A stretch of DNA of 64,000 nt from CANMXU01 sp052030545 (GTDB lineage Bacteria > Pseudomonadota > Gammaproteobacteria > Enterobacterales > Alteromonadaceae): positions 372,001 through 436,000 of the forward strand of contig NZ_JBPDIH010000002.1 of NCBI RefSeq assembly GCF_052030545.1, read 5' to 3'. Shown here one piece after another: positions 46,352 to 55,897 of the stretch. Every line of letters starts with the position of its first letter. The first letter of the stretch is position 1. Made by a program: the position numbers and the translations under genes. The notes beneath the pieces are model-generated. The model did not search any database. It was given only the letters and a program-made list of their open reading frames with translations, and was not told the DNA's origin.

Positions 46352-47179
46352 TTAAGCATAGATAAAATATAACAAACCAAAACCGAGAATTAATCGATAA
46401 ATAACAAACGGCATCATGCCTAATTTATTCACCAAAATAAGGAAATAATGGATACAGGCGTATGCACTAACAAAAGCTAAAATACTGCCTAAGCCAATGG
46501 CCTGCCAATCAACAGGTTCCATTGACGTAATGAGTTTTAACGTTAAGTAACTGCCCGCCATAGCAATGGCAGGAATTGACAGTAAAAATGAAAAACGTGC
46601 GGCATTGTCACGACTTAAGCCAAGCATTAAACCTGCAGTCATAGTAATACCTGAACGAGAAGTGCCCGGAATAAGTGCCACTGCTTGAGCAATGCCAATA
46701 ATAACGGCTTTTTTCAGCCCCAGTTTTTCCATTCCAATATGTTCAGACTCGGTTCTTTTGCCCGCAAGCAAGTCGGCATAGGCAAGCAAAGCGCCAAATA
46801 TTAACGTGGTTGCGGCAATTACAAGTGCAGAACGTAAATGCTCTTCAATTAAATCTTTACCTAATAAGCCAAAAAGCCCGGCAGGAATTGTCGCAAGAAT
46901 AATCCACCACGCTAATTTGCCGTCAAAACTGTTGCTATTTTTTTCAGGGCCAATGCCAACAGTGCCAAACCAAGCTACCGCCATCGCGCCAACTTCTTTT
47001 CTAAAATACAACACCACGGCAAGCAAGGTGCCTACATGCACCGCAACGTCAAAAGCAATGCCTTGGTCGTTCCAGCCTAAAATTGCTGATGGCAAAATTA
47101 AATGTGCTGAACTGGAAATAGGTAAAAACTCAGTCAATCCTTGAATTAATGCCAGAATTAAAATTTCGATGGTACTCAT
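46352..47179 (-). CDS. uppP: Undecaprenyl-diphosphatase
   Basis: A 275-residue polytopic inner-membrane enzyme (BacA/UppP) that recycles undecaprenyl diphosphate to the monophosphate carrier for cell-wall synthesis. The catalytic blocks are GLTEFLPISSSAHLIL at the N-terminus and IPGTSRSGITMTAGLMLGL. The length is normal. It lies 39 bp after folK and is probably in the same transcript. Confidence 0.97.
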   Translation of the reverse strand: MSTIEILILALIQGLTEFLPISSSAHLILPSAILGWNDQGIAFDVAVHVGTLLAVVLYFRKEVGAMAVAWFGTVGIGPEKNSNSFDGKLAWWIILATIPAGLFGLLGKDLIEEHLRSALVIAATTLIFGALLAYADLLAGKRTESEHIGMEKLGLKKAVIIGIAQAVALIPGTSRSGITMTAGLMLGLSRDNAARFSFLLSIPAIAMAGSYLTLKLITSMEPVDWQAIGLGSILAFVSAYACIHYFLILVNKLGMMPFVIYRLILGFGLLYFIYA

Positions 47180-47218
47180 TTTTAATAAAACCCTTTTAAA
47201 GTTTTTACTATTTGTTAG

Positions 47219-47731
47219 TTAATTATTTATTGGTTGAGCGTTTACAGGCCAAGTTAACGCTACTTTGCGTAGCTGTTGGCTTGTTTGGTCAAAACTTTGC
47301 CAAAGCTGATCAATAGTTTGTTTTGCTATCGGGTGTATAACATCGCCGGCAAGTTCGGCTAATGGCCACAAGACAAAAGCGTTAGTGCAAATTTCAGCGC
47401 GAGGAATTTGTGCAGGCGATGAAAGCACTAAATCATCATAAAGCAGTAAATCTAAATCTAAGGTGCGTGAGCTAAATTTTTGTGCATTTTCTTCACGGCC
47501 GTGAGCAAATTCTATATCACGCATAGTTTGCACTACGTGTTCGATACTTTGCTTGGTATTGGCGCCAATTACCATGTTATAAAAGTCATCGCCGTCAAAA
47601 CCGACAGGGCTGCTTTCAAATAACGACGATAAGGCAAGCTCGCCAAAAGCTTGTTGAAGTGCTGATAAACCTAAGTGTAAATAATGGTCTCGATTAATAT
47701 TGGTGCCTAGCGAGATATAAATTTGCGCCAT
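47219..47731 (-). CDS. folK: 2-amino-4-hydroxy-6-hydroxymethyldihydropteridine pyrophosphokinase
   Basis: A 170-residue HPPK of folate synthesis. Motifs: ISLGTNINRDHYL at the N-terminus, SSRTLDLDLLLYDD (metal-binding Asp pair) and LPRAEICTNAFVLWPL-like (IPRAEICTNAF). It follows folB by 2 bp. Confidence 0.95.
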   Translation of the reverse strand: MAQIYISLGTNINRDHYLHLGLSALQQAFGELALSSLFESSPVGFDGDDFYNMVIGANTKQSIEHVVQTMRDIEFAHGREENAQKFSSRTLDLDLLLYDDLVLSSPAQIPRAEICTNAFVLWPLAELAGDVIHPIAKQTIDQLWQSFDQTSQQLRKVALTWPVNAQPINN

Positions 47732-47733
47732 TA

Positions 47734-48087
47734 TTAGCGTTGACCTCTTTCGATTTCCACACCCACAGTTTGCGCATTGTGCACCGCACCAGGTTTACCA
47801 ATCGCCAGTTTTAACCACGGGATGTGATAACTTTCAATTAAATAAGCGGCTAAACGCTCGGCAAGCGTTTCAATTAAATCAACGGGGTTCGCGTTTGCAA
47901 AAGTGGCAATAGCTTCTGATATTTGTGCATAATCTAATGTTTTTGCCAGCTCATCATTTTCAGCAGCTGCGGCGATATTCCAACCCATTTCCAGATCGAT
48001 AACTAAGGTTTGTTTGATCTCTTTTTCCCAAGCATAAAAGCCAATGGTGGTTTGAATGCTAAGACCTTTAATAAAAACCTTATCCAT
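47734..48087 (-). CDS. folB: Dihydroneopterin aldolase
   Basis: A 117-residue FolB (MDKVFIKGLSIQTTIGFYAW). The conserved substrate residues are in DYAQISEAIATF and LIETLAERLAAYLI, and Lys in KLAIGKPGAV. It acts just before FolK in folate synthesis, and the two are adjacent on the same strand. Confidence 0.95.
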   Translation of the reverse strand: MDKVFIKGLSIQTTIGFYAWEKEIKQTLVIDLEMGWNIAAAAENDELAKTLDYAQISEAIATFANANPVDLIETLAERLAAYLIESYHIPWLKLAIGKPGAVHNAQTVGVEIERGQR

Positions 48088-48282
48088 AAATTTGTCCTTC
48101 AGTTTTCACTTTAAAAATAGCCAAGGGTTAATAAATTCTGTGACCTTTAGCACATATTTTTATCAACAATAACTAAATAAATGGCGAGTTTACCTGTCAA
48201 GCCCTAGAAAAACTAGCTAACTAAACGATACAATTATAAAATAATTGAAATTTTAGTGATTGAAAGGAAATAAGAAGGCTTG

Positions 48283-48879
48283 ATGTTATTAACAACATTA
48301 GTGATGACAATTTTAGCTTATTTCATTGGCTCAATATCGAGTGCGGTATTGCTGTGCAAAATCACTAACCTGCCCGATCCGAGAACCGTGGGTTCTAAAA
48401 ACCCAGGCGCAACCAATGTATTAAGGCTAGGCAATAAATTCCTCGCCGCCTTAGTATTATTTTTAGATATTTTAAAAGGCACAATTCCAGTTTGGAGCGC
48501 CTACTTTTTAGCAATAGAGCCGGTTTATTTAGGCATTATCGCTATCGCAGCCTGTTTAGGGCATATGTACCCGATATTTTTTAATTTTCAAGGTGGTAAG
48601 GCGGTAGCAACCGCATTTGGCGTACTGCTACCAATAGGTTTAGATTTGGGTGCTTTGTTAATTGTGACTTGGCTGTTTGTGGCTAAAACAACCAAGTATT
48701 CAAGTTTAGCGGCAATTGTAACGGTCTCGCTTGCGCCGTTTTATACGTGGTTAATTAAGCCTGACTATGTTTATGCGGTACTTATGTTAAGCACACTGAT
48801 CATTATTAGGCATAAAGATAATATCGTTCGTTTACTTAAAGGCACCGAAAGTAAAATATCATCTAGCGTGTTAAAATAA
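48283..48879 (+). CDS. plsY: Glycerol-3-phosphate acyltransferase PlsY
   Basis: A 198-residue inner-membrane acyltransferase that uses acyl-phosphate to start phospholipid synthesis. The three cytoplasmic motifs are seen: YFIGSISSAVLLCKI, GSKNPGATNVLRLGNK and FQGGKAVATAFGV. The start at ATG 48283 has AGAAGG close upstream. It faces folB and is convergent with tsaD, with 1 bp between their ends. Confidence 0.96.
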   Translation: MLLTTLVMTILAYFIGSISSAVLLCKITNLPDPRTVGSKNPGATNVLRLGNKFLAALVLFLDILKGTIPVWSAYFLAIEPVYLGIIAIAACLGHMYPIFFNFQGGKAVATAFGVLLPIGLDLGALLIVTWLFVAKTTKYSSLAAIVTVSLAPFYTWLIKPDYVYAVLMLSTLIIIRHKDNIVRLLKGTESKISSSVLK

Positions 48880-48880
48880 G

Positions 48881-49930
48881 CTAAATTGCTGCTAGCGTAT
48901 CAAGCGGCCAGCGCGGCGTCGCTTTAAAAGTTAAGTCAGTATCAACCCCAGCTTTTAAGCGTTGCATGCCCGCATAAGCGATCATCGCACCATTATCAGT
49001 GCAAAACTCTGGACGCGGGTAAAAGACTTCACCGCCAAGTTTTTTGGTGATCACCGTTAACTTTTCACGCAGCGCACTATTGGCACTTACGCCACCGGCA
49101 ATAACTAAACGTTTTAATTTACATTGCTCTAATGCGCGGCGACATTTAATTGCAATGGTATCTACCACAGCTTCTTGAAAGGCATAAGCAATATCGGCAT
49201 GCACTTGTACTTTTTCTTCTTCGCTAGTTATACGTTCATTTTCTTTATAAATGGTATTAGCGGCGAAGGTTTTTAAACCACTAAAGCTAAAGTTTAAACC
49301 GGGTCTATCGGTCATAGGACGCGGAAATTTATATTGCCCTGCACGGCCGTTTTCAGCCATTTTGGCGAGCACTGGCCCGCCAGGATAATCTAACCCTAAC
49401 AGTTTTGCTGTTTTATCAAACGCTTCACCGGCAGCATCATCAACCGACTCACCAAGCATTTCATATTGGCCAATACCGTCAACTCTTACTAACATGGTAT
49501 GTCCACCCGAAACTAACAAAGCAACAAACGGAAACTCTGGCACATTTTCTTCTAGCATCGGTGCTAATAAATGCCCTTCCATATGATGAACAGGTACAGC
49601 TGGTAAATTCCAACCATAGGCTAAACTGCGACCAATTGAGCAGCCGACTAATAATGCGCCGACCAAACCTGGGCCTGCGGTATACGCTACGCCATCTAAA
49701 TCTTGTGGCGTCATATTCGCGTCGCTTAACACCTCTTTAATTAACGGAATGGTTTTACGCACATGATCGCGAGATGCTAATTCGGGTACAACGCCGCCGT
49801 AATCTGCATGTACAGCGATCTGACTATATAAACGGTGAGCAACAATCCCTTCAGGCAAATCGCCTTGACCATCGTCATAAATGGCTATACCTGTTTCATC
49901 ACAAGAGGTTTCAATACCCAAAATTCGCAT
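48881..49930 (-). CDS. tsaD: tRNA N6-adenosine threonylcarbamoyltransferase
   Basis: A 349-residue TsaD/Gcp that makes t6A37 in tRNAs reading ANN codons, with TsaB and TsaE. It has the metal-binding HHMEGH motif, GIETSCDETGIAIYDD at the N-terminus, and CTDNGAMIAYAG near the C-terminus. It is divergent from rpsU, as in most gammaproteobacteria. Confidence 0.97.
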   Translation of the reverse strand: MRILGIETSCDETGIAIYDDGQGDLPEGIVAHRLYSQIAVHADYGGVVPELASRDHVRKTIPLIKEVLSDANMTPQDLDGVAYTAGPGLVGALLVGCSIGRSLAYGWNLPAVPVHHMEGHLLAPMLEENVPEFPFVALLVSGGHTMLVRVDGIGQYEMLGESVDDAAGEAFDKTAKLLGLDYPGGPVLAKMAENGRAGQYKFPRPMTDRPGLNFSFSGLKTFAANTIYKENERITSEEEKVQVHADIAYAFQEAVVDTIAIKCRRALEQCKLKRLVIAGGVSANSALREKLTVITKKLGGEVFYPRPEFCTDNGAMIAYAGMQRLKAGVDTDLTFKATPRWPLDTLAAI

Positions 49931-50157
49931 AAATAATCCTAAACTGTAGCGCAGAAAAATTGATTCAATATAAACAACGCGGCGATTTTACCTGTCTTGA
50001 AAAGAATTCACCACCTAAAACCGATTAAAACTTTACTTTGCTATAGGCTTGGCTATAGAATACGTCACCCATTTTTAAATAGAGCGGGTGATGGTCAAGC
50101 AATAATGCTTAGTCTAATCGCCGATTTATATAGATACATACTAAGGTAAGAGGCACA

Positions 50158-50373
50158 ATGCCAGTAATTAAAGTTAGAGAAAACGAACCATTTGACGTAG
50201 CACTACGTCGTTTTAAACGTTCATGTGAAAAAGCAGGTATCCTTTCAGAAGTTCGTCGTCGCGAGTCTTATGAAAAACCAACTTGGGAACGTAAGCGTAA
50301 AAAAGCAGCAGCAGTTAAACGTGCCGCTAAAAAACTTTCTCGTGAGAACGCTCGTCGCGTTCGCATGTACTAA
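50158..50373 (+). CDS. rpsU: 30S ribosomal protein S21
   Basis: A 71-residue very basic protein (MPVIKVRENEPFDVALRRFK) with the standard bS21 sequence and length. It is the first gene of the macromolecular synthesis block with yqeY, dnaG and rpoD. Confidence 0.98.
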   Translation: MPVIKVRENEPFDVALRRFKRSCEKAGILSEVRRRESYEKPTWERKRKKAAAVKRAAKKLSRENARRVRMY

Positions 50374-50411
50374 GATTACCTTAGTAGCTTTTTGAGTTTT
50401 AGGATCAATTA

Positions 50412-50858
50412 ATGAGCCTACTTAATCAACTCAAAGATGAAATGAAGAACGCCATGCGTGCCAAAGACAAAGTTCGTCTTGGCGTTATTCGCATGGCGTT
50501 GTCAGCTGTAAAGCAAGCCGAAATAGACCACAAAACCGAAGCAACCGACGACAACATTATTGCCGTATTAACCAAAATGGTGAAACAGCGTAAAGAGTCG
50601 ATCAAAATGTTTACCGACGGTGGTCGCGATGATATGGCAGCAAATGAATCAGCCGAAGTTGTTGTACTAGAAGAATTTCTACCTCAACCACTAACAACTG
50701 ATGAAATTGCCCAATTAATTACCCAAGCAATTGCCGACACCGGTGCAGCCTCAATGGCTGACATGGGCAAGGTAATGGGGGTATTAAAACCTATCATGCA
50801 AGGCAAAGCCGATTTAGGCGCGGTGAGTGGTCAAGTAAGAGCACAACTCAACGCTTAA
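50412..50858 (+). CDS. yqeY: GatB/YqeY domain protein
   Basis: A 148-residue protein with the YqeY/Aim41 fold (LKDEMKNAMRAKDKVRLGVI; LEEFLPQPLTTDEIAQLI; MGKVMGVLKPIMQGKADLG). It is related to the C-terminal tRNA-binding domain of GatB, but is stand-alone here; its role is not settled. It lies between rpsU and dnaG, a common place in gammaproteobacteria. Confidence 0.94.
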   Translation: MSLLNQLKDEMKNAMRAKDKVRLGVIRMALSAVKQAEIDHKTEATDDNIIAVLTKMVKQRKESIKMFTDGGRDDMAANESAEVVVLEEFLPQPLTTDEIAQLITQAIADTGAASMADMGKVMGVLKPIMQGKADLGAVSGQVRAQLNA

Positions 50859-50953
50859 TCCGTACAGTTCTTGAAAGATTTCAGGTATAAAGTCCTGAAC
50901 ATTCGTCGCTTCTTCACATCCGTGTGACCGCGACATACGTTCGTCCTGAACTT

Positions 50954-50984
50954 AAACCGCGAAAGCTTCATGCCTCGCGGTTTT
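50954..50984 (+). terminator. Terminator/attenuator between yqeY and dnaG
   Basis: Stem AAACCGCGA / TCGCGGTTT with a 12-base loop and a T-run lies in the 220-bp gap. In the rpsU-dnaG-rpoD operon of E. coli a partial terminator at the equivalent place lowers dnaG expression. Confidence 0.7.
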
Positions 50985-51078
50985 CTATTATTAGAAACAC
51001 CTCAATTGGCCAATCTATAGTATTCAACACCTGCTTGTGCCAAAATTGTAGTTCATTATCTGTCAGTAAAAGAGCATT

Positions 51079-52833
51079 ATGGCTGGATTAATTCCCCGAC
51101 AATTTATCGATGATTTATTAGCAAGAGCAGATATCGTTGAGTTGATAGACGGTAGGGTTCCGCTTAAAAAAGCTGGCAAAAATTACCAAGCATGCTGCCC
51201 TTTTCATACCGAAAAATCTCCTTCTTTTAGCGTCAGTCAAGACAAACAGTTCTACCATTGCTTTGGTTGTGGTGAACACGGTAATGCCATTTCTTTTTTA
51301 ATGGAGTTTGACCGCTTAGACTTTCCCGACGCAGTAGAAGAGCTAGCTTCGCATTACGGTATGGAAGTACCTAAAGAAGAAAATACCTTAAGCCCTGCCC
51401 AGCAACGACAGCAACAACAAGCCTATCGTCAAAAACAAGATGACTACGAATTGATGGGCAAAATCAGTCGCTTTTACCAGCAACAGCTGAAAACCGCGAC
51501 CGATAAAGACATTGCGATTAATTACCTAAAAGGTCGTGGTTTAACCGGCGAAATCGTTAAACGTTTTGGTATTGGCTATATTAGCGATAACTGGGACGGC
51601 ATGATGAAACAGTTTTCTTCTGCCAATACTAACCAGCAACTTATTGATTTAGGGATGGCAATTGAAGGTGATAAATCTCGCCCTTATGACAGATTTCGCG
51701 GGCGGATCATGTTTCCTATTCATGACAAACGTGGTCGTGTTATCGGTTTCGGCGGACGTGTTTTAGGCGACGGTACGCCTAAATATTTAAACTCGCCAGA
51801 AACACGAATTTATCATAAAGGTCACGAACTTTACGGCTTGTTTGAAGCCAAACAAGCGAACAAACAGCTTGACCGCCTTGTGGTTGTTGAAGGTTATATG
51901 GATGTTGTAGCCCTTGCCCAACACGGCGTTAATAACGCGGTGGCATCGCTTGGCACAGCAACGACTAGCGAACAATTACAAACCTTATTTCGCACCGTAA
52001 AAGAAGTCATATGTTGTTATGATGGCGATCGTGCAGGTCGAGATGCGGCATGGCGTGCAATGGACAATGCACTACCGCTTATTCAAGATGGATTTTCTCT
52101 GCGATTTGTCTTTTTACCCGACGGCGAAGACCCTGATAGTTTAGTGAGAAAACAAGGTCGTGAAGCATTTGAGCAAATATTAAATACGGCAACACCTTTA
52201 TCTGAATTTTTGATGGAACACCTATCCAAACAAGTTGACGTAAATAGCCTAGAAGGTAAATCTAAATTAGTAGAGCTATTTCAGCCTTACCTAAACAAGC
52301 TGCCACAAAGTACACTTAAAGACGGCATTATTACCTCTATCGCCAATCGTTTTGTTGGCGGTGTCGAAAAACAACTTGTTGAACTGACCAAGCGCAGCAG
52401 CCAAACTGCACAGAAAAAAGCGGTTCAGGTAAGCAGTAAAGCGACACCGGTAAGATTTGCTATTGCATTATTATTAGAGCATCCCCATATAGTAAAAGCG
52501 CTGCCAGACATAACCATTTTACAACACCTAAATTTACCGGGTGCAGACTTGTTAAATCAATTACTTAGTCTGTGTAGCGCTAATGAAAACATTAACAGTG
52601 CCCAACTTATTGAATACTTCAGAGATACCCCGCAAGGTCAGCAGCTTTCTAAGCTGATGTTTTGGCAACACGGCATTGAAGAAAATGCGGCAGAAGATGT
52701 ATTTCTCGACAGTATTGAAAAACTGCTCAATACTTTTGTAGAACAGCGCACAGAAGAGTTAATGCAAAAAGGGCGAAATAACCAGCTTAGCCCTGAAGAA
52801 AAACAAGAATTACAAGCCTTGTTAAATGCTTAA
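51079..52833 (+). CDS. dnaG: DNA primase
   Basis: A 584-residue primase that makes RNA primers for replication. An N-terminal CHC2 zinc domain (CCPFHTEKSPSFSV, HCFGCGEHGN), a central TOPRIM catalytic core (VVEGYMDVVALAQHGVNNAV; CYDGDRAGRDAAWRA) and a C-terminal DnaB-interaction domain are all complete. Length and order are standard. Confidence 0.98.
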   Translation: MAGLIPRQFIDDLLARADIVELIDGRVPLKKAGKNYQACCPFHTEKSPSFSVSQDKQFYHCFGCGEHGNAISFLMEFDRLDFPDAVEELASHYGMEVPKEENTLSPAQQRQQQQAYRQKQDDYELMGKISRFYQQQLKTATDKDIAINYLKGRGLTGEIVKRFGIGYISDNWDGMMKQFSSANTNQQLIDLGMAIEGDKSRPYDRFRGRIMFPIHDKRGRVIGFGGRVLGDGTPKYLNSPETRIYHKGHELYGLFEAKQANKQLDRLVVVEGYMDVVALAQHGVNNAVASLGTATTSEQLQTLFRTVKEVICCYDGDRAGRDAAWRAMDNALPLIQDGFSLRFVFLPDGEDPDSLVRKQGREAFEQILNTATPLSEFLMEHLSKQVDVNSLEGKSKLVELFQPYLNKLPQSTLKDGIITSIANRFVGGVEKQLVELTKRSSQTAQKKAVQVSSKATPVRFAIALLLEHPHIVKALPDITILQHLNLPGADLLNQLLSLCSANENINSAQLIEYFRDTPQGQQLSKLMFWQHGIEENAAEDVFLDSIEKLLNTFVEQRTEELMQKGRNNQLSPEEKQELQALLNA

Positions 52834-53035
52834 CAAGACAAGAGAAACAAACAAAATAAAATTATACCAATGAGCTTAAACACTATCACAATTGTGTACT
52901 AAGCTTTTTTGCAATGAAATGTAAAAGCACTCAGTTAACTACTGGTAATTTAATCGCCAATTTGTTAAAATCGCCTGCTTTACGTTTCTCGTATAGATAG
53001 TCAATTTTTTATAATTTACAGGTGGATACTCGTCA

Positions 53036-54880
53036 ATGGATCAAGCCCCACAATCTAGACTTAAAGAGCTAATAACCAAAGGTAAAGAGCAAGGTTATTT
53101 AACTTTTGCCGAAGTGAACGATCACCTACCTCAGGACATCATCGATTCCGATCAGGTTGAAGATATCATTCGCATGATCAACGACATGGGCATTCAAGTA
53201 TTTGAAAATGCACCTGACAAAGATGACCTGATGATGTCAGAAGCTAATACTGATGAAGACGCTGCCGAAGCTGCGGCACAAGCTCTTGCTACAGTAGAAA
53301 GCGAAATTGGCCGTACAACTGACCCTGTTCGCATGTACATGCGTGAAATGGGTACTGTTGAACTTCTTACACGTAAAGGCGAAATTGTTATCGCTAAACG
53401 TATCGAAGAAGGCATTAAAGAAGTACAGCGCTCAGTTTCTGAATACCCACCGGCAATTAATTATCTATTAGAGCAATGGGATAACTTCGAAGCTGAAGAA
53501 GTTCGTTTAAGCGACATTATTGTTGGCTTTTTAGACCCAGATGCTGAAGAAGAAGAAATTCCAGCAGCGGCAACTCATATCGGCTCAGAATTGTCTAAAG
53601 AAGATTTAGACGATGAAGACAAAGATGATGTTGACGATGAAGAAGACGAGGAAGAAGAAGATACAGGTCCAGATCCTGAACTAGCTCGTGAAAAGTTTGG
53701 GCTATTACGTGAAGCCTACGAAGCGGCTAATAAAGTCATCAGTGAAAAAGGCCGTGGCCATAAAGATGCAGAAAAAGCGATTGACGCTTTAGCTGAAGTC
53801 TTTAAAGAATTCCGTTTAGTACCTAAGGTATTTGACCGCCTAGTGAAAAACATGCGCAGCGTGATGGACCGTTTACGTGTTCAAGAACGTTTGATCATGA
53901 AGCACTGTGTGGTTGGTGCTGGTATGCCAAAAGCTACCTTCATTAAAATATTCCCAGGTAACGAAACTAAAAAAGACTGGTTCGAAGAGCAGAAAAATGC
54001 AGGCCTTCCTCATTCAGCTCGCCTAGCAGATATCGAGTTAGACGTAGAGCGTTGTATCTACAAACTGAACCAACTTGAAGAAGAAACCTACCTTAACGTA
54101 CATGGCATTAAAGACATTAACCGTCGTATGTCAATTGGTGAAGCAAAAGCTCGCCGTGCGAAAAAAGAAATGGTTGAAGCGAACTTACGTCTAGTAATTT
54201 CAATTGCGAAAAAATACACCAACCGTGGTTTACAATTCTTAGATTTGATCCAAGAAGGTAACATTGGTTTGATGAAAGCGGTTGATAAGTTTGAATACCG
54301 TCGTGGTTATAAGTTCTCAACTTATGCAACGTGGTGGATCCGTCAAGCGATCACCCGTTCAATTGCTGACCAAGCGCGTACAATTCGTATTCCAGTACAC
54401 ATGATCGAAACCATCAATAAATTGAACCGTGTTTCGCGTCAAATGTTACAAGAAATGGGTCGTGAGCCAACGCCTGAAGAATTAGCCGAACGCATGGTAA
54501 TGCCTGAAGATAAAATTCGTAAGGTATTAAAAATTGCCAAAGAGCCAATTTCAATGGAAACCCCAATTGGTGATGATGAAGATTCGCACTTAGGTGACTT
54601 TATCGAAGATGGCAGTGGTGAATTACCGGTTGATTCAGCAACGTCTGAAAACTTAAAAGACGCAACACACGAAGTACTAGCAGGCCTTACAGCCCGTGAA
54701 GCTAAAGTACTAAGAATGCGTTTTGGTATTGATATGAATACCGACCATACCTTAGAAGAGGTAGGTAAGCAGTTCGACGTTACCCGTGAGCGTATTCGTC
54801 AAATTGAAGCGAAAGCGTTACGTAAATTACGCCACCCTTCTCGCTCTGAGCAACTAAAAAGTTTCTTAGACGGCGAATAA
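53036..54880 (+). CDS. rpoD: RNA polymerase primary sigma factor (sigma-70)
   Basis: A 614-residue sigma factor. Region 1.1 is at the N-terminus, region 1.2 has DPVRMYMREMGTVELLTRKG, and a very acidic insert lies near residues 175-215. Regions 2 (YATWWIRQAITRSIADQART), 3 and 4 (TLEEVGKQFDVTRERIRQIE) are intact. It is followed by a strong terminator. Confidence 0.99.
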   Translation: MDQAPQSRLKELITKGKEQGYLTFAEVNDHLPQDIIDSDQVEDIIRMINDMGIQVFENAPDKDDLMMSEANTDEDAAEAAAQALATVESEIGRTTDPVRMYMREMGTVELLTRKGEIVIAKRIEEGIKEVQRSVSEYPPAINYLLEQWDNFEAEEVRLSDIIVGFLDPDAEEEEIPAAATHIGSELSKEDLDDEDKDDVDDEEDEEEEDTGPDPELAREKFGLLREAYEAANKVISEKGRGHKDAEKAIDALAEVFKEFRLVPKVFDRLVKNMRSVMDRLRVQERLIMKHCVVGAGMPKATFIKIFPGNETKKDWFEEQKNAGLPHSARLADIELDVERCIYKLNQLEEETYLNVHGIKDINRRMSIGEAKARRAKKEMVEANLRLVISIAKKYTNRGLQFLDLIQEGNIGLMKAVDKFEYRRGYKFSTYATWWIRQAITRSIADQARTIRIPVHMIETINKLNRVSRQMLQEMGREPTPEELAERMVMPEDKIRKVLKIAKEPISMETPIGDDEDSHLGDFIEDGSGELPVDSATSENLKDATHEVLAGLTAREAKVLRMRFGIDMNTDHTLEEVGKQFDVTRERIRQIEAKALRKLRHPSRSEQLKSFLDGE

Positions 54881-54903
54881 AACCTGCCAATCAAGATTTA
54901 ACT

Positions 54904-54930
54904 AAAGGAGTGACTTGTCACTCCTTTTTT
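54904..54930 (+). terminator. Terminator after rpoD
   Basis: A 10-bp stem AAAGGAGTGA / TCACTCCTTT with a 4-base loop and T-run lies 23 bp past the rpoD stop. Confidence 0.9.
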
Positions 54931-55022
54931 ATTGCAATTTTTTCATTGTTTAAATTATTAGGTTTGCTACCCTTTAACTGCGCTTAATAATCAAATTATC
55001 TAAATAAGGTAAATACACTCAT

Positions 55023-55658
55023 ATGCGATTTTTTATCAAAGTCATTGGCTTAACTCTTTTTTTATCCTTACCAAGCCTAGCTCAAGACAACACCCAATTC
55101 GAAATTACCCCGCTCGTTGGTTACCGCTTTGGTGGCGACTTTACCTCTGGCGCTGAAAACAGCAGGCAAAAGCTAGAAATAGAAGAAGACGTAAATTATG
55201 GATTAATTTTCGCTTGGCCGTTTGATTTTGAACGCCAAGGTGAAGTGTTGTTCAATCACTACCAAACAAGCTTTATCGACAATACCGGCGTTACCCCACT
55301 TGCTGAACCTTTGAATACCCAACTTAGCGTAAGTTACCTGCATGTAGGCGGCAACACACCAATCAACCAAGGCAAAGGTAAAATTCCTTTATGGGTGTCT
55401 GGTGGCCTAGGCTTAACACATATTTCCCCAAACCATGACGACCTTTCAAACGAAACACGTTTTTCAATTAACTTAGGTTTATTCACCAAGTATGAAGTAA
55501 GCGACAATATCAGCCTGCGTTTAGGCACACGCCTATATGCCACCTTTTTTGATTCGGAAAGTTCAGTGCTTTGTAACGACAACAACTGCGCGATTTATGT
55601 TGATGGCGACGTATGGTTTCAAAGTGAAGTAAATGCAGGCATAACCGTCGCATTTTAA
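55023..55658 (+). CDS. Outer-membrane beta-barrel protein
   Basis: A 211-residue protein with a signal peptide (cleavage near SLA-QDN), then alternating beta strands rich in aromatic residues (FEITPLVGYRFGGDF; SVSYLHVGGNTPIN; VSGGLGLTHIS), ending in AGITVAF with C-terminal Phe. This fits a small 8-strand OmpW/OmpA-like barrel. Two cysteines (LCNDNNCAIY) lie in a late loop. The role is unknown. It is a single gene between rpoD and the tRNA. Confidence 0.82.
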   Translation: MRFFIKVIGLTLFLSLPSLAQDNTQFEITPLVGYRFGGDFTSGAENSRQKLEIEEDVNYGLIFAWPFDFERQGEVLFNHYQTSFIDNTGVTPLAEPLNTQLSVSYLHVGGNTPINQGKGKIPLWVSGGLGLTHISPNHDDLSNETRFSINLGLFTKYEVSDNISLRLGTRLYATFFDSESSVLCNDNNCAIYVDGDVWFQSEVNAGITVAF

Positions 55659-55742
55659 TGACTGATAAATTATCAGCAAATAGTTTTTTGTTTAAAAAAA
55701 CACCTAACAGTATCAAATGACAGTTTTTTTAAAACTCTTTAG

Positions 55743-55771
55743 GTGACAACAAAATAAAAAATGCTTATACT
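55743..55771 (+). promoter_or_regulatory. Sigma-70 promoter of the tRNA-Ile2 gene
   Basis: -35 GTGACA (55743-55748) and -10 TATACT (55766-55771) are 17 bp apart. A GC-rich discriminator (CTCGCCGC) follows, typical of stringently controlled stable-RNA genes. The tRNA begins about 50 bp downstream. Confidence 0.75.
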
Positions 55772-55820
55772 TCTCGCCGCTTTAAGTTGATAGCCTTATC
55801 ACATAAAGCGGCAGTACCAT

Positions 55821-55897
55821 GGCCCCTTAGCTCAGCTGGTTAGAGCGCCCGACTCATAATCGGTAGGTCCAGTGTTCAAGTCACTGAGGGGCCACCA
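55821..55897 (+). tRNA. ileX: tRNA-Ile2 (anticodon CAU, read as k2CAU)
   Basis: A 77-base cloverleaf with encoded CCA. Acceptor stem GGCCCCT/AGGGGCC, D arm GCTC/GAGC, anticodon loop CTCATAA, T arm CAGTG-TTCAAGT-CACTG. The acceptor stem and D arm match E. coli ileX (tRNA-Ile decoding AUA after lysidine modification) rather than elongator tRNA-Met. Its position downstream of rpoD is also that of ileX. The outermost anticodon-stem pair (27-43) is a C-T mismatch. The accessory island begins just after it. Confidence 0.92.
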